Below, piece by piece: positions 49,726-64,000 of a stretch of 64,000 nucleotides of DNA. The notes below the pieces were generated by a model. The model saw nothing but the letters and a program-made list of their open reading frames with translations. It made no database searches and was not told where the DNA came from. The translations under genes were made by a program, and so were the position numbers. How positions within the stretch are numbered: position 1 is the first letter of the stretch; each line of letters begins with the position of its first letter. This DNA is from Muricea muricata (lineage: Eukaryota; Cnidaria; Anthozoa; Malacalcyonacea; Plexauridae), in NCBI GenBank assembly GCA_963855995.1, contig OY979723.1, positions 3,043,001 to 3,107,000 of the forward strand, written 5' to 3'.

Positions 49726-50039
49726 TAAGAGATCACTCTCAGTCCTCTGCGCGGTCAACACAGATTTTTGTGATTGCGCTGTCTAATTTTCGCCATACCA
49801 GCTTTTACTTTTCTAAAGACAAAATGGCTAAGTTCTCACTCCACATACATATGGAGCTCACTAATTGTGATTGGAAGAAATAGAATATCTATGAACACTG
49901 GAGCGATAACCACAGTTAAACAGGCGGTGTTTGGTTGAGGCCAAGATGGTTGAAGTAACAAAAAATACATAGGAAGCTCCTAGACAGCTTCAACTTTAGC
50001 GACGCCATCTCACAGATGCCGCCTCACAGGGTGTTGACT
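49726..50039. other. Spacer downstream of the GT49 gene
   Basis: No gene or repeat seen. It should contain the 3' untranslated region of the minus-strand glycosyltransferase gene. Confidence 0.45.
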
Positions 50040-57460
<7,421 letters not shown>

Positions 57461-58212
57461 CTAGAAACAACGTTCATGATTTAAAACTCGACATATGACG
57501 TGATATGACGTGAATGTGAAAACAATTTTACAGTCTTTCTAGTCTGATCCGGCCATTATTATAAGTAATATCATGAAATGAGGAGTATTAGTCATGAAAC
57601 CACCCGCTCGACGAGGGTCAGCATAAGACGTTCTGTACTGAAGAGAATGTTGTGGCTTGTCGCAAAGATGCAATACCAAAAAATACCAGAAAGCACACAT
57701 CTTGGGACAGTTAATGTCTATATTAGCACGTAATGATAACAATAACAAGTAATGATTATGTGTTTTTCAGTTCATAATTTGTGATAATTTTGCTCAAAGT
57801 TTCCAGGTGATGTGGCAATACTAATACGGCCCATAGTGACGTCAACTGAGGTCGTATTAGTTCTAATACGACCTGTACAATTGAGTAGGCGAGTGAATTA
57901 GTTATTAAAAGGCTGTCCGCGTAAGAGCGGTCCATTCGTTTTCCCAGCAGAAATTAAATGTCCTTCTTAATTTTCCATTTAAAAGGACTTATTGTGTAAG
58001 TTTGAAAATGGGTATTCTTTTGAGCTAAATTATTTTTCCGTTCGGGTACAAAACCGAACTTGTTTTCTGGACCAGACACCCGTTTTGAGGCCGATTCAAT
58101 GCCCCAAATTTGAGGAAATTGAGAGGCGCGCCGCAGGAAAACCAACAAGTGTCAGCAAAACATTTCTATACCACAATATTATGATACATTTGAACAGTTC
58201 ATGACCGCAAGA
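57461..58212. other. Spacer or intron upstream of the GT49 exons
   Basis: No exon that I can join to the GT49 gene, and no other gene. A small open frame at 57992-58204 shows no recognisable feature. Confidence 0.45.
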
Positions 58213-58613
58213 TCGTGGACAAACATGAAAATATAAATAAATTAATCCCACTTGAAGACGCCCATATGCCAAGTCGACCTGAATCTATTAAAATTTGCCC
58301 ACAATTTGAGGCTAAAATCTCGAATTCGGCGCCGATGTTGGGAATAAATTATATACTGTGGTAAAGATCTTATCTGATGCTGATATATTATTGTGTCAAA
58401 GTTGTGGGTATCCCTTTGAGTTTGACGCGAGTTGAAGTTCCTTCTTGGGTAGTACGCCATTGTTTACAATATCTTGTTGTCAAGTCATGGGCGCAGAGAA
58501 ATATTTAAACACGCGTTACACTACTAATGCGGCATTCTCAAGTGAAGTATTTTATCTTTGAAACATATTTGACGTGTGGTTCTTTCAAACTTTCCTGCTG
58601 GGCCAATGTTTTA
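58213..58613. repeat. Left terminal inverted repeat
   Basis: This matches 63600-64000 in reverse complement. It contains a 72-codon open frame reading outward (58460 to 58242) that is preserved, with about one residue change, in the right repeat. Confidence 0.92.
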
Positions 58614-59030
58614 GTGAAAAAAATCTAAATTAGCCGTTCTTCATTCGATTTCGTCTGTTTCAAGAATTTGCAAAACTAATTTATATAATATGGCAATATA
58701 ATTTTAACACTAAATGTTTGTATGCTTAAGTTTAAACAGTATCTTTGACATTTAGCAAATTTTCGCATGTCACATTTTCCTGCCGTACTTGGCTTGAATT
58801 TTTTAAAGTAAAATGTAAACATGGCTCCGATCTGTCCAAAAACAGAATGGCGTAATTACAAGCATGTCTCGAGTCAAAAGACGCGACGACAAAATATGTT
58901 GCTCAAATAGACGAAGGTATCGAGTTAGCGCAAAACACGAATTTTTATAATGTTCCACTTTTAATATGGTTGATTAACTGTTTCATTTTATATAACTCAG
59001 GTGTTGTGGTGAATGGGTTGGTTCTAAGGT
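58614..59030. other. Transposon interior, non-coding
   Basis: AT-rich sequence between the left repeat and the transposase stop codon. Nothing seen. Confidence 0.5.
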
Positions 59031-62000
59031 CTAACTGCAGGAACACTCCTCAACCATGCGCTTTATTCTTTCTGTTAATAAAGGCTTTGTGTCTCCAGCC
59101 TTAGGAGATAACTCAAAAAAGTTACACATTTCTTTGAGCTCTTTCACCTTAAACTGTAACAGCTTGTCAAGTTTAGCCAGCTCGCAGATGTGGTACCCAT
59201 CATACGTGATGGGGTGCTCCAATCCCACTTGAGCAAGCACCTCCTCTATGACATGGTTTCGGTGTTTCTCGTTCAGGAATCCAATTTCGTCCTCTAAGAG
59301 CTGTTCCTCGTTTTCTCCTTGTGGATCATCGCCTTCTAGTGCATTTCCTTGACCATCTGTTTTTCGTTTACGCTTCTTGGCAGCCAATCTCGAGGAAAAT
59401 GACTGAATCTGGGTCTTAGTCAACCATTCCTCCCTGTTGAATTTTCGGGTACCGTCAAGGTTCCTGGCAACTCTCATTTCCTTGGAAACTTGGTTCGGGT
59501 CGGCCTTTCTTCCTGTCAGCTCTCCTGTGTCAAAACGTGATTGAAGATAGGTTTTGACATTCTCACTGAACCTTGCGCCGCCTCCCCTTGGCTTTTGCAA
59601 AGCCCACCCACGAGACGCAGGAGTCCAATCGTGGTGCGAATAAGAGACTTGGTCTGGAATATTTGATGTTCTATTTACAGATTCAATTGACAGTGTTGCG
59701 AACTTATGTGCCCATGCTCGGCGAAGTTTGTCGTAGATTCCCTCGTTTTCTTCGGAACTCAGCCTGTGGTTGCCAAAGTTTACATGATCTTGCAGCGCTT
59801 CAAGGTTTCCTGAAACGTATGAACACTCAGGTTCGTTGCATTGATAACTCGCTTCATCATCAACATCGGCTTCCTCTTCTTGCAAAGTAGGTAGCGTCAT
59901 GGGTCTCGGTGTGACAGAGGAAAAGCCTTTTCCGCTTCCGCTGTCCTTTGCAATGATAAGGCTTTCGCATTTGATATTCAGGGCGTCCCATTTGATTAGC
60001 TCGCCAGGACCAATTCCATAGGCACGGGATACGATGATGCCCTCTGGTTGATAACAGAAGTTGTGATAGGAGTTGAATCCAGTCATCCGATCCACTGTGA
60101 TGACTGCTTGGTTGGAATCTAGCTCACACACAGCAGCGGTTGTTCCCTTGACTTCTCTTACTTCTAGTGCACGGTGCATGTCCGAGGCACTCAAGATATC
60201 ATTCCCTTCGTTGCAGTACCTAGTTAGAGCACTTTTCAATGGACTGATAATTCTATCGCATACGTCTTTTCCAAACTGAGGTTCAGAAAAATCGTACCTG
60301 CATGAATAAACAAGAAAAAACATTGAGTGCGATATACCAATTAGTACAACGTTTTTCCTTTTGACCCCTTTTCGCGATGATTTTCCCAAGCATTCAAAAT
60401 TGTTGTAGATTTTCAAAGCAGTATTAGATTGTTATCCATTGCTCATACAACGTTAGGCGGAAATTAGAAAGTGAAGTCGGCATGGAAAAATGTGTATCGT
60501 CGTAAGGGAATTTCACTACCTAACTTCTCCTAAAATAACGAGTTTCGAGTTATATAAAAGATATATCAAACGTACCTGAGAATCTGGATTCCGATGTGCT
60601 TGCCGATTTCACTGACAGCTGCAATAAGGTTATTGTTATGATAGCAGCCGGCTCCATCAGACCGGAGGTATGCCTTCGTGATCTGGGGCTTAGTGGCTTT
60701 AGCTGTTTTCAAGAGATGGCTGATAATGGAAAGCACAGCGAGCCAATCCTGGGCGCAGCTATCAAACAAGTGAACGTACGAGGCAACTTCGAGATCATGC
60801 TCTGTATCAGATGTCGAAATAATGCAGCTAACATGCCAGTTTAGGCCACGCTTGCCGTACCATTCTGATTGTTTCTCACGATATTTTTTTTGGATGAATT
60901 TCATCGCCCAGTCCATGATCACCAACACAGTATTATTATCTAGGGACCTCAAAGCGCCTTGCTTGGCCCTTATCCTGGTTTTGTGCTCTCAGAATATGCG
61001 CTTTCCATTCCAACACCATATCCTTAGCAAGTTTGGCGTCATACAGAAGATCCTCTTTTTGTTCCTGTCCATATAGCTGCACTAAAGGTGAGCTAATTTG
61101 TGTTTGGATGGAGGTCAGCGTGCTCTTCAATAACTCACATTGAGGACATTCTGTGCCATGGGGATGGTCGCATTCTGTTTTAAACGCGCTATTCTGATCA
61201 TCACTGAGTGCGTAACGCTTGCAATGGTCAGGACAGGTACTCATTCTCTCTGCAGTGTGCACGATATTCTGTTTTCAGATAACGCTTACCGTCTTTCAAA
61301 TTCGTACGCATTGTCTCGCACCAGCCCCGTTCGGATGCAGACTGTTCCAGGTCGTCTACAATTTTGTGAAGCATGTCAAAACCATCGGCACCGCTTGCTG
61401 CAATGTTATCAAGTCCCTGCAGTGATTTTCTTTGTGATGACTCTCTAACTTTTAGAATTTGAAAAAGCGTCGACCTTCCAAGCGGCTCGAAATGGTCATC
61501 ACTTCAGTGCTTGAGATACTGTTCTATCACAGTGGATCTGGTAACGGTGCGGACAACGTTGGGCATCATAATCTGCTCTCCCGACTCCAGCTTCAACATT
61601 CTAGTGCCATACGACACATCTTGATAGAAATATGGTTGGTCAGCAAATGTCAAAAAATGATCGAGCTTGGATAGATCTATTCGCGTCCTGTGGTGTACGA
61701 TTTTCGGTGAGTTCAGTCCAGCACAATGGATTTAGCATGTGCTCTCGCCTTTTTTATCTGCCGATCACTTAGTTTCTCGAAATCGCTGTGCATTAATTTC
61801 AGCTCTTTCGCTGTATACTTTGGTGCGTATATACTGAGGATCTGTGTCTTAAGGCTCTTCGTTGGTGCGTTTTGGTAGGCAGCGACTAGTGCGTTTTCTG
61901 CGTGGGTACGAGGTTGGTTTTCTACTTTTCCTGCTACTGACGACTTTCGGTATGCCGCCAAGAGCTGATCAGATGCTTTTGGGGCAACTACTCGACACAC

Positions 62001-63096
62001 TGCCCTACAAGCCTCGTCAACATGCATTTCCCATCTCGCCTTCTCGTTTTCTGAAGCACTTGCCCAATCATACTCAAGTTTAGATTCGAGAGGCTCCACT
62101 CTTGCATCTGACAGGGCCGCGATCTTAGCTATCGAATCATTGTAGGTGTTCAGTACCGCATCAGGACGTGACTCCGCTTCGTCGGAATTCTCCGAGTGGT
62201 CCACAGTGCGCCAATCACCCGGCGTCCAGTCGGGATCTTCACTTGTAGTCGTAACCGCTGATGGAGTTGCAGGAATTGTATACGACGTTATTGCGCCAAT
62301 AGTCACCTCTCTGCACTTTCTGACAGTAAGACAAGAGCAGGATAATTACATTCTAGCAAATGTTTGCATGTTACTAACGTAAACAAACTGCGTTTCACGG
62401 TTGCTTGGAAATGGTAATATCAAATTTACCTTCGTCGCCTTACACTATCATCTAGGGTGCCATCTCCTTTAAGGTACTGTAGCTGATATTCCTTTAGTTT
62501 TTCATTGTGTCTTTTCCTACAGCTGTTGCATATAGCTAGAAACAAATGTAACCCAAATAATCGTTTAAAAATTTCCATTATGGTTTTAGCATCAATTTGG
62601 CATGATTTCTAATGTTTGGAAAGAGAACAATTAAAGAAAATATATCGTGTGTTGCGCTGTCAGTAACGGAAGAAAAATTCGGCCTTACCCGATCCGACGG
62701 GAATAATGACAGCGTACATTTGCTGGACTTCTCGTGCTAACTTTACCGACACTACTCTATCGTTCTTGACGCCTTTTTTCTTTCCTCTGTGTTCAGGGTA
62801 TTGGCATGCCGAACTTCGACTCTGATTTCCCCAGTATTAGCCGAGATTAGCTCGATGTCTCGGGCATACGTTGTTGGGAATTGTTGCTTCGTTGCGTAAA
62901 GGAAACCAGCCCGCATCATAATTAGTTCCCCTTCACTATTTATTCCTCCTTTTGAAAGATGACATCGCTGTAAATGGGCTGTTATATCATTTTTACATTC
63001 ACTAAGAAGTACCAGATCTTGGTTGCCTTTAAATTCTCCGCAGGCGTCAGCATTACGAAAAGACAAAAAACACTTCACCGTCTTCGACGATGCCAT
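59031..63096 (-). pseudogene. DDE-like transposase, multi-exon, broken
   Basis: Minus-strand exons: 62689-63096, 62430-62535, 60576-62319 and 59031-60297; all introns are GT-AG and phases agree once frame breaks are allowed for. The order is: an N-terminal Cys/His region (LQRCHLSKGG); a CxxC motif (ICNSCRKRH); a block FADQPYFYQDVSYGTR then RKSLQGLDNIAASGADGFD; and a Cys/His cluster (CPDHCKRYALSD, CPQCE). The presumed catalytic part is VIMDWAMKF (first Asp), then YLRSDGAGCYH (second Asp), then GKDVCDR. A C2H2-like finger (CNEPECSY ... HVNFGNH), a basic KKRKRK run and a C-terminal SAP-like domain complete it. Breaks seen: an A-run shift near 62775, a one-base loss near 61720, an in-frame TGA near 61500, and shifts near 61245 and 60970. 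Which residue is the third catalytic acid is not clear. Confidence 0.78.
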
Positions 63097-63599
63097 TTTG
63101 AATTTGAATAGTTTTTGCAATGCGCATAACTACAGCAATACCTTGCGTGAGCTATATCTATTTATATCATCTATCCGTTATACAGCCAGCTCCAATTGTG
63201 ATAAAGGCCAAAATAATGCGGTTTCGGTTTATAAATAAACAGAAATATCTATATGTAACTATTTTTTGGTAATTCGCATCTCGATTTATTTTTGGACTAT
63301 AAATATAATAAATCAGGCGTCGTGTGATGTGTCTCGTGACATGCCTATAATTAGAACATTCTATTTTTGGAGAGACTCTTGTTTATATTTTATTCATTTT
63401 ACGTCCAGATAGGAAAATATATGGCAACTGTGCAAAATCAGCAGTAGAAAAGAATATACCAAGGAAACCAAGTGTGATTGTGGGTATTATGTTCGATATA
63501 AAGTACAGTACAGCTCTTGCTGCAAGTTCTCGAAACAGACATGTCTCGAAATTTTGAAATATCGAATGAAGTACGGGTTACCAATTTTGATTCTTTCGA
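63097..63599. other. Transposase upstream region
   Basis: Between the transposase start and the right repeat. A TATA-like tatatctatttatatc run lies at 63154-63169, about 60 bases before the start codon; promoter use is inferred. Confidence 0.45.
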
Positions 63600-64000
63600 T
63601 AAAACATTGGCCCAGCAGGAAAGTTTGAAAGAACCACACGTCAAATATGTTTCAAAGATGAAATACTTCACCTGAGAATGCCGCATTAGTAGTGTAACAC
63701 GAGTTTAAATATTTCTCTGCGCCCATGACTTGACAACAAGATATTGTAAACAATGGCGTACTACCCAAGAAGGAACTTCAACTCGCGTCAAACTCAAAGG
63801 GATACCCACAACTTTGACACAATAATATATCAGCATCAGATAAGATCTTTACCACAGTATATAATTTATTCCCAACATCGGCGCCGAATTCGAGATTTTA
63901 GCCTCAAACTGTGGGTAAATTTTAATAGATTCAGGTCGACTTGGCATATGGGCGTCTTCAAGTGGGATTAATTTATTTATACTTTCATGTTTGTCCACGA
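63600..64000. repeat. Right terminal inverted repeat
   Basis: Partner of 58213-58613. The window's last base coincides with or lies just before the element's outer end. Confidence 0.92.

Larger units (their letters stand above)
58213..64000 (-). mobile_element. DNA transposon with 401-bp terminal inverted repeats
   Basis: The left repeat (58213-58613) and right repeat (63600-64000) are inverted copies of equal length with few differences. Both start tcgtggacaaacatgaaa at the outer end. The window ends inside or exactly at the right terminus, so target duplications cannot be checked. The interior encodes a decayed multi-exon transposase on the minus strand. Size is about 5.8 kb. I could not place it in a named superfamily. 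Confidence 0.9.

Noticed and set aside
57539-57748. Minus-strand frame considered as a further upstream GT49 exon
   Set aside because: No splice sites in matching phase and no similarity to the LARGE/B4GAT1 domain.

Overview
The window looks like nuclear DNA of an anthozoan cnidarian, most likely a stony coral or a close relative. This is inferred from the gene content: a tandem array of intronless class A GPCR genes, animal-type multi-exon genes with GT-AG introns, AT-rich sequence, and many small inverted-repeat transposons and satellites. No database search was possible, so the species is not fixed.

Region 1 (1-25.3 kb) is a tandem array of one GPCR subfamily on the + strand. Four copies are intact single-exon genes (6855-7706, 14385-15236, 18390-19253, 21324-22175). 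About twelve are broken pieces. The duplicated blocks include 5' and 3' flanks, so the array grew by segmental duplication with repeated breakage at similar points. One dead copy (597-3335) is split by a 5'-truncated LINE; another (23033-24340) carries an unidentified insert. The 3' flank of the first intact gene holds a hAT-like MITE (7994-8486), whose empty site survives in a paralogous flank at about 15738.

Region 2 (25.3-31.2 kb) has no convincing gene. It holds two opposed blocks of a ~115-bp satellite and some short repeats. At 31231-31446 lies a small secreted-peptide precursor with a two-cysteine loop, just beyond the 3' end of the next gene.

Region 3 (32057-48204, minus strand) is a complete glutaminyl-tRNA synthetase gene (QARS1). 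I traced 25 exons with matching splice phases, giving a 777-residue protein. Its introns are packed with repeats: TTAA-flanked MITEs, a hAT fragment with a BED finger, several fold-backs and two satellite blocks that nearly fill their introns.

Region 4 (48.2-50 kb) holds two inverted-repeat elements. The second (49221-49718) has 108-bp near-identical arms, a 7-bp target duplication, and carries the first part of a RecQ-like helicase, including the Walker A motif.

Region 5 (50040-57460, minus strand) is the 3' part of a LARGE-like GT49 glycosyltransferase gene (nine exons traced). Its last intron contains a long CAA/CAG triplet array that starts a few bases from the splice donor, and another intron is filled with the same ~115-bp satellite.

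Region 6 (58213-64000) is a ~5.8-kb DNA transposon with 401-bp terminal inverted repeats. It contains a decayed multi-exon transposase with a DDE-like D...D arrangement, zinc-binding motifs and a SAP-like C-terminus. I could not assign it to a named superfamily. The window ends at or within a few bases of the right terminus.
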